DNA from: Mesorhizobium qingshengii
GTDB lineage: Bacteria; Pseudomonadota; Alphaproteobacteria; Rhizobiales; Rhizobiaceae
Direction: 5' to 3'
Assembly (NCBI RefSeq): GCF_900103325.1
Contig: NZ_FMXM01000002.1
Location: forward strand, 620,001 to 684,000
DNA length: 64,000 nucleotides
Part shown: one piece after another, positions 16,491-25,975 of the stretch
Layout: the number at the start of each line of letters is the position of its first letter
Position numbering within the stretch: the stretch's first letter is position 1
Translations under genes and position numbers: made by a program
Notes under the pieces: model-generated
Seen by the model: only the letters and a program-made list of their open reading frames with translations
What the model was told of the DNA's origin: nothing
Database searches by the model: none

Positions 16491-17924
16491 CTACCAGCCC
16501 CCGATGACCAGCAGCACCGCGCCGATCAGCACGACGATCTGGCTGCGCCAGTCACGGATGATGAAGACGACCGGGTCGTCATGCATCTCGTCGCGGCGGG
16601 CGAGAATCCAAACGCGCATGGTGAGATAGAGCACGATCGGCGCCAGCGGCCAGATCAGCCACGGATGCGGATAAAGCTCGCGCACCGAAACACTGTCCAT
16701 GTAGAGCGCCAGAACCAACGCCGAGGAGAAGGCCGAGGCCATACCGGCCTGGGCGACGATCTCCTGGTCCTCGGTGCGATAGCCGCGACCGGCAATGCGC
16801 TCGCCAGGCGGAATTGCGGTGGTGCGCAATTCGACAAAGCGCTTCACCAGCGCCAGTGACAGGAAGAAGAAGATAGAGAAGGCAAGCAGCCAGAACGAGA
16901 CGTCGACGCCGGTCGCGGCCGCACCCGCCAGGACGCGGATCGTGTAGAGGCCGGCGAGCGTCAGCACGTCGACCAGCAGCATGCGCTTGAACGACAGCGA
17001 ATAGGCTGTCGTGACGACCATGTAGCCGCCGAGCACGGCCAGGAATTCCACCGGCAAAAGCAGCCCGGTGCCGATGCCGATCGCCAGAAGCACAGCGATC
17101 GAGCCTAGGCCGAACGGGATCGACAGGGCGCCGCTCGCAAACGGCCTGTTGCGCTTGGTGACGTGCTTGCGGTCGAGCGCGAGGTCAAAGAAATCGTTGA
17201 GGATATAGATGGCCGACGCCACCGCGCTGAACGAGATAAACGCCAGCAGGCATTCCCAGATCATGTCGGAGTTGAAATATTCGTGCGAGAGCACCATCGG
17301 CACCGCGATCAGCGAGTTCTTCAGCCACTGATGGACGCGCAGCATCTTGATGATGGTCCGCAATGTCGGCTTCGGAACAGGCATCGTCTCGGCGCCGTGC
17401 GCCGCTTGCCAGCGAGCGGCATGACGATCGGGCGCCACGACGATCGCCGCTCGCGCGGCATCGAAGACCTGGAGGTCGTGGCGGCTGTTGCCGGCATAGT
17501 CGAAACCGCCGTCGCCATAGGCCGCGATCAGCGAGGCGCGCTTCTTGCCCGAAGTGAGATTGTCGAGACCGTCGGTTGCCAGCACCCGGTCGAAAATGCC
17601 GAGGTGAGTAGCGATGGCGTCGGCGAATTTGCGTGGCGTGCCGGTCGCCAGCACGATCCTGCGGCCTTCGGCGTGCTCAGCGCGAATGCGATCGAGTAGC
17701 GGCTCGCGATAGGGCAGCGCCGTCGGGTCGATGTCGATGCGTTGGGCGATCGCCTGCTTCAGCCGCGCCGGTCCGCTGGCGGCCCAGAAAGGCACGAGGA
17801 AGATATAGAGCGGATTCTTCTTGAAAAGGATGAACAGTCCTTCCCACAACAGGTCGGTCGCGATCAGCGTGCCGTCGAGATCGACCGCAAGCGGTATTGC
17901 GTTCCTTTCCGAGCGCGCATCCAT
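16491..17924 (-). CDS. HAD phosphatase - UbiA prenyltransferase fusion (477 aa)
   Basis: Residues 1-180 form a HAD hydrolase: DLDGTL at 15-20, T in VLATGTPRKF, K in SGKKRA and the acidic motif YAGNSRHD. Residues 190-477 are a UbiA-type polyprenyltransferase with about nine helices and the metal motif N243-D244-x-x-D247-x-x-x-D251. UbiA proteins of this branch (mycobacterial Rv3806c type) transfer phosphoribose from PRPP to polyprenyl phosphate; the product must then be dephosphorylated, and the fused HAD domain could do that. The product would be the substrate of the DprE1-like oxidase encoded next. The function is inferred from family and neighbour. Confidence 0.88.
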   Translation of the reverse strand: MDARSERNAIPLAVDLDGTLIATDLLWEGLFILFKKNPLYIFLVPFWAASGPARLKQAIAQRIDIDPTALPYREPLLDRIRAEHAEGRRIVLATGTPRKFADAIATHLGIFDRVLATDGLDNLTSGKKRASLIAAYGDGGFDYAGNSRHDLQVFDAARAAIVVAPDRHAARWQAAHGAETMPVPKPTLRTIIKMLRVHQWLKNSLIAVPMVLSHEYFNSDMIWECLLAFISFSAVASAIYILNDFFDLALDRKHVTKRNRPFASGALSIPFGLGSIAVLLAIGIGTGLLLPVEFLAVLGGYMVVTTAYSLSFKRMLLVDVLTLAGLYTIRVLAGAAATGVDVSFWLLAFSIFFFLSLALVKRFVELRTTAIPPGERIAGRGYRTEDQEIVAQAGMASAFSSALVLALYMDSVSVRELYPHPWLIWPLAPIVLYLTMRVWILARRDEMHDDPVVFIIRDWRSQIVVLIGAVLLVIGGW

Positions 17925-18100
17925 GTCCGTCCTGCCCTGCCAGCGTATGATCCGGGAAACCGGAATCTCGTTGCGCGCCCCGTTTCGGCGTCTTGAAAGC
18001 TGGTATAGCGGGGGATGGCGTAGCGAACGTTAAAACGCCCGGTTGCAGGCGGCTGCCGCGGCTGTATTTCCGGCGTCATTGTTAAACAACTGCTACCGGA

Positions 18101-18133
18101 AACGATAAAAGGCCGAGCGAATGCCCGGCCTTT
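18101..18133 (-). terminator. rho-independent terminator of the small secreted protein gene
   Basis: On the minus strand AAAGGCCG (18126-18133) pairs with CGGCCTTT (18108-18115) around a 10-nt loop and is followed by TTATCGTT. It begins 20 bp after the stop at 18153. Confidence 0.85.
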
Positions 18134-18152
18134 CCTGTCATACCGTTGAGAC

Positions 18153-18416
18153 TTACTTGATGCGGGCGACGCCGCCCGAGATCTCGACTGTTTCAGAGCC
18201 GGTCAGGGCTTCGAGGTCGCCGTTGGGCAAGGTGACGAAGCAGCCATTGGCGCAGAACTCGACCGTTTCACCAGCGGCCAGCGCAAGGTCGGTCTTGCTG
18301 CCGCCCTCCGTCACGACCAGCGTGCGGGTCTCGGCGTCCTTATTGACCGCGCTCGCGGCATTGGCCGAGCCGACGGCAGCGACCAGGGCGACGGCAGCGA
18401 CGAGAGACTTCCACAT
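18153..18416 (-). CDS. small secreted protein of unknown function (87 aa)
   Basis: ATG at 18416 starts a clean signal peptide (MWKSLVAAVALVAAVGSANA, cleavage ANA-A). The mature 67 residues include a CANGC pair of cysteines and a repeated short beta-strand pattern (TVEFCANGCFVTLPNGD, ETVEISGGVARIK). I do not recognise a family; similar short exported proteins are common in rhizobia. A strong terminator follows, and the upstream gap of about 220 bp to the MscS gene stop must hold its promoter. A longer reading frame to 18524 is rejected because it would bury the signal peptide. Confidence 0.75.
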   Translation of the reverse strand: MWKSLVAAVALVAAVGSANAASAVNKDAETRTLVVTEGGSKTDLALAAGETVEFCANGCFVTLPNGDLEALTGSETVEISGGVARIK

Positions 18417-18636
18417 GTTGCAATATCGGTGTTCCCACCGCCTCTGTTGCATTTCGCAAGGCATTTTCGCCTTTGCATGGAAGCTTATATGAGATGGAAG
18501 CTGAACCGCAACTGAATGCCGCATTCATGCCGTAATCGACTTTGGCATCCTCCATGCCGGTCAACGCGCGGCGAGACCGATCTTCGCAGCGCATTATCAG
18601 CGCTGATCGCGAACGGCTGACAAGGGAACAAGAAGC

Positions 18637-21144
18637 CTAGTCGGGATCGGGCTTGCGCACCTTGCGCCCCGTCTTGGCCAGTCGCTTCTTCTCGGCCTCG
18701 GCCTCGGCCTTCACCTGTTCCTGTTCGGCGAAGTCGGCCTCGATCTTGTCGTCGTCGATCGGCCAGGCCTTGGGCTTCTTGATCTCGACGACGGCGCGCG
18801 GCGTCGAGGGAATTTCGATGTGCTCGTCGTTGAATTTTTCGAGCACGGCGAAGCGGACGTCGTTCTGCAGAATGTTGCCGTTCATCACATCGGCCAGGAA
18901 AACCCTGATCTCGAATTCGAGCGCGGCCGCGCCAAAATTGGAAAACAGTACGAAGGGTTCGGGGTTCTTCAGCACCAGCGGATGATTGCGCGCGATCTCC
19001 AGCAGGATGGCATGGACCTGCTTGACGTCGCTGCCATAGGCGACGCCGACCTTGATGTCGATGCGGCCGAGCTTGTTGCGATGCGTCCAGTTGCCGACAG
19101 AATTGTTGATCAGGTTCGAATTGGGCAGGATCACCGACTGACGCTGGAAGGTCTCGATCTCGGTCGCGCGTACGCTGATCTTCTTGACCGTGCCGCTGAC
19201 ATCGCCGGCGACGATCCAGTCGCCGACCTTGAACGGCCGCTCGGCCAGCAGGATCAGGCCGGAGACGAAATTGGACACCACATTCTGCAGGCCAAAGCCG
19301 ATACCGAGGGAAAGAGCACCGGCGACCAGCGCAAGACTGGACAGGTCGATGCCCGCCGCCGAGATGCCGACAAGAGCCGCAAGGGCAACGCCGGCATAGC
19401 CGACCGCCAGCCGGATCGAGTTGCGCACCCCGGTATCGACCTTGCCGCGCGCCATTACCGACCCGTCGAGCCAGCCCTGGAACCAGCGCGTCAGGAAATA
19501 GCCGATGACGAACACGACGATGCCGGAGAGGATGCCAGTGACCGAAATCGTCACCGACCCGATATTGATCCCGGTTGCCAGTTTGTAGGCCCACGCCTGG
19601 ATGTCGCCCGGCTGGAAGCCCCACATCAGCAGGATCAGCGGCAGGAACACCAGCACGATCATCAGGTTGATGGCGACGCTGACGACGAGGCCGAGCTGGT
19701 CGAGTGCCGTGTCCTCGTAGCTGGAATTGGCCGACAGCCAGCGCCCTACCGAGGTGTTGGCGAAAGCCCCCTCATCGCCGATCGCCCGCGCCGACAGGAA
19801 GCCGATATAGGCGGTGATCAGGGCGGTGCCGGTGACCACGACCTGCAGCGACACGAACAGGGCAAGGCCGATATAGCCGAGCAAGGCCGCGACTATGGTG
19901 AACAGACCAAGCGACAGCGACAGGTAACGCAGCCATGCCGGCCATGGCCGCCAGCTTCCGTCGCGCGCCTTGAACGGTCGCAGCATCGCCATCAGGATCA
20001 GGATGATGCCGACGATGATTGTGGCGACGAAACTGCGGGCGATGGTCAGCGACAGCGGCGAGCCCATCTTGTCATTGATGACTGACAGGAAAGTGTTGAC
20101 GCTGATGACCACGGCCATGGCGGTAGCCAAGCGAACCAACCAGCGCGCCGGCCCCGTCTCGACCGGGATAAGACGCCAGGTCGGCAGCCGCGGCGATAGC
20201 GCCGCATTGGTCAGCCGGTTGACGCAGAACACCACCCCGATGACCGTCGCCAGCGCATTGAGGAAGAGGCCTATGTCGCCGCGCAACACATTGTAATAAT
20301 TGAAAAAGAAGATGGTCGAGCCGAGAAAGGCGCCGACTGCCAGCGTCGGCAGCAATGTCGACCAGAAGGCCACCGACAGGCGGCTGAGATAGGACGGGTT
20401 TTCGTTGGCGGGGTCAGCTTCGAATACCCGCCCGAACAGGCGCCGGCCGCCGACCAGCAGCACCAGCGCCAGCCCGAGCGCCACGAAGGTTGCCGCGAGG
20501 ATGGCCTGGAACTTGAACTTGAAGGCGAAGCTCAGCCAGGACGACACCGCCTTGTAGAAATTGCCGAACTCGTCACTGGCATCCGAAAAGACCTGCGGGC
20601 TCAGCGCATCGGACAGCACGTAGCGCTTGGTCAAAAGGTTGCGGAACAGCGCGCTGCGCATATTGCCGATGTTATCGATCAGCCCGCTGATGCGGATCGA
20701 AAGCGTTTGCGCCACGGCGATGACCGAGTTGATTTCCGCCTTCTCGGACACCAGTGCCTGGCGTTCGCCACTGACGATGTCGGGCTCCGGCGGCTGGCCG
20801 GCAGCGGGTGCTGCGCCAAGCTGCTCAAGCCGGTTGTTGATCTCGCCAAGGCGTGTGCGGAAGGCCAGCGCGCTGTTCAGCGATTGCCGCGACAATTCCT
20901 CGAGTTGCAGGCGGATATCGACGAGGGCGCTATCGTCCTCGGCGTCCTGCTGGATCTTCTTTTCGAGATTGTCGGTCTTGGTCGTCAGGTCCTGCAGGAT
21001 TTTCTGCTGGTCGGCGACGAGTCCGGCCGGCGCCTGGCCAAGCCCTTGCGCCGCCGCGTCGAACGACAACGGCGCCGAAACGACAAGGGCGAGAACCAAA
21101 ACGAGGCGAAGCAATCGGAAAAGCATGATTTGTTGGCGACTCAC
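18637..21144 (-). CDS. large MscS-family mechanosensitive channel with DUF3772 domain (835 aa)
   Basis: A signal peptide (about residues 1-32) is followed by a coiled periplasmic DUF3772 segment (to about 185), some ten transmembrane helices and the MscS core. The pore helix reads LALVAGALSLGIGFGLQNVV, with the Gly/Ala packing and the FGLQN turn typical of MscS TM3, followed by the beta domain starting RPFKVGDWI. The last 60 residues are charged (Lys/Glu). Such long MscS-like channels release solutes during hypoosmotic shock, fitting the betaine (osmolyte) genes next door. ATG at 21126 (MLFRLLRL) is an alternative start. Confidence 0.92.
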   Translation of the reverse strand: MSRQQIMLFRLLRLVLVLALVVSAPLSFDAAAQGLGQAPAGLVADQQKILQDLTTKTDNLEKKIQQDAEDDSALVDIRLQLEELSRQSLNSALAFRTRLGEINNRLEQLGAAPAAGQPPEPDIVSGERQALVSEKAEINSVIAVAQTLSIRISGLIDNIGNMRSALFRNLLTKRYVLSDALSPQVFSDASDEFGNFYKAVSSWLSFAFKFKFQAILAATFVALGLALVLLVGGRRLFGRVFEADPANENPSYLSRLSVAFWSTLLPTLAVGAFLGSTIFFFNYYNVLRGDIGLFLNALATVIGVVFCVNRLTNAALSPRLPTWRLIPVETGPARWLVRLATAMAVVISVNTFLSVINDKMGSPLSLTIARSFVATIIVGIILILMAMLRPFKARDGSWRPWPAWLRYLSLSLGLFTIVAALLGYIGLALFVSLQVVVTGTALITAYIGFLSARAIGDEGAFANTSVGRWLSANSSYEDTALDQLGLVVSVAINLMIVLVFLPLILLMWGFQPGDIQAWAYKLATGINIGSVTISVTGILSGIVVFVIGYFLTRWFQGWLDGSVMARGKVDTGVRNSIRLAVGYAGVALAALVGISAAGIDLSSLALVAGALSLGIGFGLQNVVSNFVSGLILLAERPFKVGDWIVAGDVSGTVKKISVRATEIETFQRQSVILPNSNLINNSVGNWTHRNKLGRIDIKVGVAYGSDVKQVHAILLEIARNHPLVLKNPEPFVLFSNFGAAALEFEIRVFLADVMNGNILQNDVRFAVLEKFNDEHIEIPSTPRAVVEIKKPKAWPIDDDKIEADFAEQEQVKAEAEAEKKRLAKTGRKVRKPDPD

Positions 21145-21330
21145 GGGCGCAAAGAGCAGTTTGAAAGCCTGTCCTTGATAAAGACGGCCATATCATGGGG
21201 CAAGCCGTCGCATCCGATCGCTGACCCAACCTGATCGCGGGCCCAAGCGTCGGCCAGTCGAAAGGCGATGGCGCAATACTGGCTTTGCGGATGCGGCCTG
21301 CTCTATAGTCTGCCGCATCGCCCGAACCGG

Positions 21331-22599
21331 ATGACAATGATGGCAGAGTACTCGGCCTTTTCGCTGCTCGCGAACGCGCTCAAGGGAAACAAGGACTGGA
21401 AGCCGGCCTGGCGCAAGCCGGATCCGAAGGCATCCTATGATGTCATCATCATTGGCGGTGGCGGCCATGGGCTGGCGACCGCTTATTATCTCGCCAAGGA
21501 ACACGGCATCACCAATGTCGCCGTGCTGGAGAAGGGCTGGCTCGGCTCCGGCAATGTCGGCCGCAACACGACGGCTGTGCGCTCGAACTATCTGCTGCCC
21601 GCGAACACCCGCTTCTACGAACACTCGATGAAGCTGTGGGAGAACCTGTCGCACGAGCTCAACTACAACGTCATGTTCTCGCAGCGCGGCTGCCTGAACC
21701 TGGCGCACACGCCCGCCCAGTTCGACGACTATGCAAGGCGCGGCAATGCCATGCGCCATCTCGGCGTCGACGCCGAATTGATGACGCCAGCGCAGATCAA
21801 GCGTCTGATCCCGGCGCTTGATATCTCCGACAGTGCACGCTTCCCGGTGATCGGCGGCCTGATGCAACGGCGCGCCGGCACAGCCCGCCACGATGCGGTG
21901 GCCTGGGGCTATGCGCGCGGTGCCGACCGGCGCGGCGTCGACATCATCGAGAATTGCGAGGTTACCGGCTTCCTGCGCGATGGCGACCGCGTCACAGGCG
22001 TGTCAACCTCGCGTGGCGACATCCGCGCCAAGAAGGTCGCGGTTGCCGTGGCCGGCAGCACCGGACGCGTCATGCAGTTGGCCGGCATCGAGACGATGCC
22101 GATCGAGAGCCACGTGCTGCAGGCCTTCGTCACGGAGTCGCTGAAGCCCTTCATCGACACCGTCGTGACGTTCGGCATGGGCCATTTCTACATGTCGCAG
22201 TCGGACAAGGGCGGTCTTGTCTATGGCGGCGACCTCGACGGCTACAACAGCTACGCCCAGCGCGGCAATCTGCCCATCGTCGACGAAGTGATGAGCGAGA
22301 TGCTGGCGCTGTTCCCAGGCCTTGCCCGCGTGCGCATGCTGCGCTCATGGGGCGGCGTCTGCGACATGTCGATGGATGGCTCGCCGATCATCACCACCGG
22401 TCCCCTGCCCGGCATGTATCTCAACTGCGGCTGGTGCTATGGCGGCTTCAAGGCGACGCCGGCTTCCGGCTGGTGCTTTGCCTGGACCATCGCCAAGGAT
22501 CAGCCGCACGACTTCAACGCCCCGTTCACGCTCGACCGCTTCCACCGCGGGCTGGTGATCGACGACAAGGGCCAGGGCGCGACCCCCCGGCTGCATTAG
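21331..22599 (+). CDS. soxB: sarcosine oxidase subunit beta (422 aa)
   Basis: From ATG 21331 (other Met codons at 21337 and 21340) the protein carries the FAD Rossmann motif YDVIIIGGGGHGLATAYYLA and the RAGTARHDAVAWGYARGA segment of heterotetrameric sarcosine oxidase beta subunits. SoxB holds FAD and the covalent FMN and oxidises the methyl group of sarcosine to glycine and formaldehyde, with H2O2. It heads the soxB-soxD-soxA-soxG operon. Unusually, an 88-bp gap containing palindromic repeat family B follows, and its TAG stop codon merges into that repeat. Length agrees with the family. Confidence 0.96.
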   Translation: MTMMAEYSAFSLLANALKGNKDWKPAWRKPDPKASYDVIIIGGGGHGLATAYYLAKEHGITNVAVLEKGWLGSGNVGRNTTAVRSNYLLPANTRFYEHSMKLWENLSHELNYNVMFSQRGCLNLAHTPAQFDDYARRGNAMRHLGVDAELMTPAQIKRLIPALDISDSARFPVIGGLMQRRAGTARHDAVAWGYARGADRRGVDIIENCEVTGFLRDGDRVTGVSTSRGDIRAKKVAVAVAGSTGRVMQLAGIETMPIESHVLQAFVTESLKPFIDTVVTFGMGHFYMSQSDKGGLVYGGDLDGYNSYAQRGNLPIVDEVMSEMLALFPGLARVRMLRSWGGVCDMSMDGSPIITTGPLPGMYLNCGWCYGGFKATPASGWCFAWTIAKDQPHDFNAPFTLDRFHRGLVIDDKGQGATPRLH

Positions 22600-22668
22600 A
22601 CCATGATCCGGAACCGCACGACCGCGCTAGCGAAAAGTGGAAACCGGTTTTCCGACCGGATCACGGTC
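22597..22668. repeat. intergenic palindromic repeat, family B copy 1, inside the sox operon
   Basis: GACCATGATCCGG (22599-22611) pairs with CCGGATCACGGTC (22656-22668) with a single mismatch, enclosing AAAAGTGGAAACCGGTTTT. The same core AAAAGTGGAAACCGGTTTT occurs in the second copy at 56822-56872. The element lies between soxB and soxD. Confidence 0.88.
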
Positions 22669-22688
22669 AAACAAGAAGATAGAATTCA

Positions 22689-22985
22689 ATGTTGATCACC
22701 TGTCCGTATTGCGGCCCTCGCGATGTCATCGAATTCACCTATCAGGGTGACGGCAACCGCGAGCGTCCCGACCCCGCCTCGCAGAATTTCGAGGCGTGGA
22801 ACGCCTATGTCTACGACCGGCTGAATCCGGCCGGCGACCACAACGAAATCTGGCAGCATTCCGGCGGTTGCCGCGCGCATCTGCGGGTCGTGCGCAACAC
22901 GCTCACGCATGAGATATCCAGCGTCGCCTTCGTGCGCGGCGATCACACCTCGATCGCGCGTCGCAAGGCCGAGGGCAAGTCATGA
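22689..22985 (+). CDS. soxD: sarcosine oxidase subunit delta (98 aa)
   Basis: The start MLITCPYCGPRDVIEF has the CPYCG zinc ligands, and a second pair C/H in GGCRAH is at about residue 60; delta subunits bind one zinc and bridge the alpha and beta subunits. Spacing and length (about 100 residues) are those of the family. It overlaps soxA by 4 bp (ATGA), so the two are translationally coupled. Confidence 0.96.
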   Translation: MLITCPYCGPRDVIEFTYQGDGNRERPDPASQNFEAWNAYVYDRLNPAGDHNEIWQHSGGCRAHLRVVRNTLTHEISSVAFVRGDHTSIARRKAEGKS

Positions 22986-25975
22986 GCCCGCGCCGCACCG
23001 ACACAGGCGGCCGCATCGACAGGCTGAAAACCATCCGCTTCACCTTTGACGGTGTGGCCTATACCGGCCATGCCGGCGACACGCTGGCATCGGCCCTGCT
23101 GGCCAAGGGCGTCACCCTTTTTGGGCGCTCGTTCAAATACCACCGCCCGCGCGGCCTGCTGACGGCGGGTGTCGAAGAACCCAACGCCCTGGTGACGGTG
23201 CTGAAGGGCGAGGTCCGCGAGCCCAACATTCCGGCGACCATGGTCGAGATCCATGACGGACTGGTGGCCATCAGCCAGAACCGTTTTCCGTCGCTTGCCT
23301 GGGACATCAATGCCGTCAACCAGCTCGGCGGCAAGCTCCTCTCGGCCGGCTTCTACTACAAGACTTTCATGGGACCGGTGATCGGTCCGCTCAAAGGCAC
23401 GCGCTTCTGGATGGTCTGCGAGCATTTCATCCGCCGAGCCGCCGGCCTCGGCAGCGCCGGATCGGCAAAGGACCCGGCCCGCTACGAGCGCATGAATGCC
23501 TTTTGCGACGTGCTGGTGGTCGGCTCCGGCCCCGCCGGGCTGATGGCCACCAAGGCCGCCGCCGATCAGGGCGCTCGCGTCATGCTGGCCGATCTCGAGC
23601 CGCGTTTCGGCGGCTCGGCCAACTGGTCTGATGAGACGATTGATGGCGCGCCGGCCTCCGACTGGGCCCGCCGCACCGTCGCTCAGCTCGAAGGACGCGA
23701 CAATGTCCGGCTTTTGCCGCGCACCACGGTCTGGGGCTATTACGACAACAACACGCTTGCGGCACTCGAACGGGTCACTGACCACAAGGAGCAGCCCGGC
23801 AAGGGCGAGCCGCGCCATCGCTACTGGGCAATCCGCGCCAACTCTGTTGTTTTGGCCACGGGTGCTTTTGAGCGGCCGCTGGTCTTCCCCGGCAACGACA
23901 GGCCGGGCGTGATGCTGGCGCATGCCGCCGAGCGCTATGCCAATGAGTTCGGCGTGCTGCCGGGCGAGCGGATCGCGCTGTTCACCAACAATGACAGCGC
24001 CTATCGGACGGCCGTCGCCTTGAAGAAAGCGGGTGCGGCGATCGTCGCTATCGCCGACGTCCGGACGGAGCTTTCAGCCGAGATGCGCAAGCTGGCCGAG
24101 GAAGTCGAGGCCGAGATCCTTGCTGGCCATGCCGTCGTCGCCACCGAGGGCGGCAAGGCGCTGTCCGGTCTCAAGCTGCAGCGCTTCGACATGGCCAATG
24201 GCACGCTCACCGGCGATGCGCGCAGCATCCACGCCGATTGCCTGCTGATATCGGGCGGCTGGTCGCCGACCATCCATCTGGCCAGCCAGGCCGGCGCCAA
24301 GGCGGAATGGAATGCCGCGCGGCAAGCCTTCCTGCCACCGAAGCCGACACAAAAGTGGATCGGCGCCGGCGCCTTCACCGGCAGTTTTTCGACGGCCGAG
24401 GCGATCGCCGAAGGCCGCGCCGCCGGCCTTGCCGCGGCCGGTGGAACAGGCACGCCGACGGCATTGCCCATCGTCGAAGCCGTACCCGGAGATCCCGATC
24501 CGGCGCCGGTTTTCGAAATCAGGGCCAAGGGCAAGAGCTTTGTCGATTTCCAGCACGATGTCACGGCGGAAGATGTGCGGCTGGCGCACCGCGAAGGCTT
24601 CGTCTCGGTCGAGCATCTGAAGCGCTACACCACGCTCGGCATGGCGACCGACCAGGGCAAGAGCTCCAATATCCCAGGCCTTGCCATCATGGCCGAAGCA
24701 CTGGGCAAGCCGATCCCCGAGGTTGGCACGACGCGCTTCCGGCCGCCCTTTGCACCGGTGTCGATCGGCTCGCTGGCGGCGGAGCGCTTCGGCGACCTGA
24801 AGCCCGAGCGGCTGACGCCGATGCATGACTGGCATGTCGCCAATGGCGCGACCATGTATTCCGCCGGCCTCTGGTACCGGCCGATGATCTATGGCCATGC
24901 CGGTGAGACGGTTGAGCAAGCCTATGTGCGCGAGGCCAAGGCGACGCGTGAAAGCGCCGGCATCGTCGACGTCTCGACCTTGGGCAAGATTGCCATGCAA
25001 GGTCCTGATGCCGCCGCATTCCTCGACCGCGTCTACACCAACATGTTTTCGACGCTGGCGGTCGGCAAGGCGCGCTACGGGCTGATGCTGCGCGAGGACG
25101 GCCTCGCCTTTGACGACGGCACCACCTGGCGGCTGGGCGAGCAGGATTTCCTGATGACCACTACCACGGCGAACGCCGGCAAGGTGATGCAGCATCTGGA
25201 ATATTTCCTCGACGTCATCTGGCCGGAGCTGAAAGTCCACGTCACCTCGGTGACCGACGAATGGGCGGGCGCCGCGATTGGCGGGCCGAAGGCCAGGCAG
25301 ATCCTCGCCTCTTGTGTTACCGGCACGGCAGTCGACAACGCCACCTTGCCCTTCATGGGCATCGTGCGCGGCGAAATAGCTGACGTGCCGGTGATGATCT
25401 GCCGGCTCTCCTTCTCCGGCGAAATGGCGTTCGAGGTTTATTCCGGTGCCGGCCATGGCACCCATGTCTGGGAGGCACTGATCGAGGCCGGCAAGCCGCA
25501 CGGGCTGGTTACCTACGGGCTCGAGGCGCTGGGCACGATGCGCATCGAGAAGGGCCATGTCACCGGCGCCGAGATCGACGGCCGCACCACGGCGCGCGAC
25601 CTGCATCTCGACTGGATGCTGTCGAAGAAAAAGCCGTTCATCGGTTCGGCGATGATGGACCGCGAGGGCCTGATTGCGTCTGACCGTCTGGAACTGGTCG
25701 GCGTGATTGCACTCGACAATCGGCCACTGAATGGCGGCGCGCACATCGTCGAGGAGATTGACGAGGCTAATCCTCACGGCTCGATCGGCCACATCACCGC
25801 TTGCTGCTATTCGCCGGCGCTGGGCAAGCATATCGCGCTCGCCCTGGTCAAAGGCGGCAAGGCGCGGCGCGGCACGCGCGCCCATGTCTCCGATCCCCTG
25901 CGCAACCGCTTCGGACCGGTCGAGATCGTCTCCAACCACTTCTTCGATCCGGAAGGGACCCGCATGCATGGTTGA
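22982..25975 (+). CDS. soxA: sarcosine oxidase subunit alpha (997 aa)
   Basis: The large subunit has an N-terminal ferredoxin-like segment (about 15-100, TFDGVAYTGHAGDTLASAL), an NAD-binding Rossmann domain (VLVVGSGPAGLMATKAAA near 180), a disulfide-oxidoreductase fold and a C-terminal GcvT-type folate domain that receives the methylene group as 5,10-methylene-tetrahydrofolate. In this operon it provides the NAD and folate sites for the heterotetramer with SoxB, SoxD and SoxG. Start ATG at 22982 overlaps soxD. Length is near the 960-1000 residues typical for alpha subunits. Confidence 0.96.
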   Translation: MSPRRTDTGGRIDRLKTIRFTFDGVAYTGHAGDTLASALLAKGVTLFGRSFKYHRPRGLLTAGVEEPNALVTVLKGEVREPNIPATMVEIHDGLVAISQNRFPSLAWDINAVNQLGGKLLSAGFYYKTFMGPVIGPLKGTRFWMVCEHFIRRAAGLGSAGSAKDPARYERMNAFCDVLVVGSGPAGLMATKAAADQGARVMLADLEPRFGGSANWSDETIDGAPASDWARRTVAQLEGRDNVRLLPRTTVWGYYDNNTLAALERVTDHKEQPGKGEPRHRYWAIRANSVVLATGAFERPLVFPGNDRPGVMLAHAAERYANEFGVLPGERIALFTNNDSAYRTAVALKKAGAAIVAIADVRTELSAEMRKLAEEVEAEILAGHAVVATEGGKALSGLKLQRFDMANGTLTGDARSIHADCLLISGGWSPTIHLASQAGAKAEWNAARQAFLPPKPTQKWIGAGAFTGSFSTAEAIAEGRAAGLAAAGGTGTPTALPIVEAVPGDPDPAPVFEIRAKGKSFVDFQHDVTAEDVRLAHREGFVSVEHLKRYTTLGMATDQGKSSNIPGLAIMAEALGKPIPEVGTTRFRPPFAPVSIGSLAAERFGDLKPERLTPMHDWHVANGATMYSAGLWYRPMIYGHAGETVEQAYVREAKATRESAGIVDVSTLGKIAMQGPDAAAFLDRVYTNMFSTLAVGKARYGLMLREDGLAFDDGTTWRLGEQDFLMTTTTANAGKVMQHLEYFLDVIWPELKVHVTSVTDEWAGAAIGGPKARQILASCVTGTAVDNATLPFMGIVRGEIADVPVMICRLSFSGEMAFEVYSGAGHGTHVWEALIEAGKPHGLVTYGLEALGTMRIEKGHVTGAEIDGRTTARDLHLDWMLSKKKPFIGSAMMDREGLIASDRLELVGVIALDNRPLNGGAHIVEEIDEANPHGSIGHITACCYSPALGKHIALALVKGGKARRGTRAHVSDPLRNRFGPVEIVSNHFFDPEGTRMHG

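Noticed and set aside
24074-25969. 631-codon minus-strand frame inside soxA
   Set aside because: Shadow of soxA with no family features.
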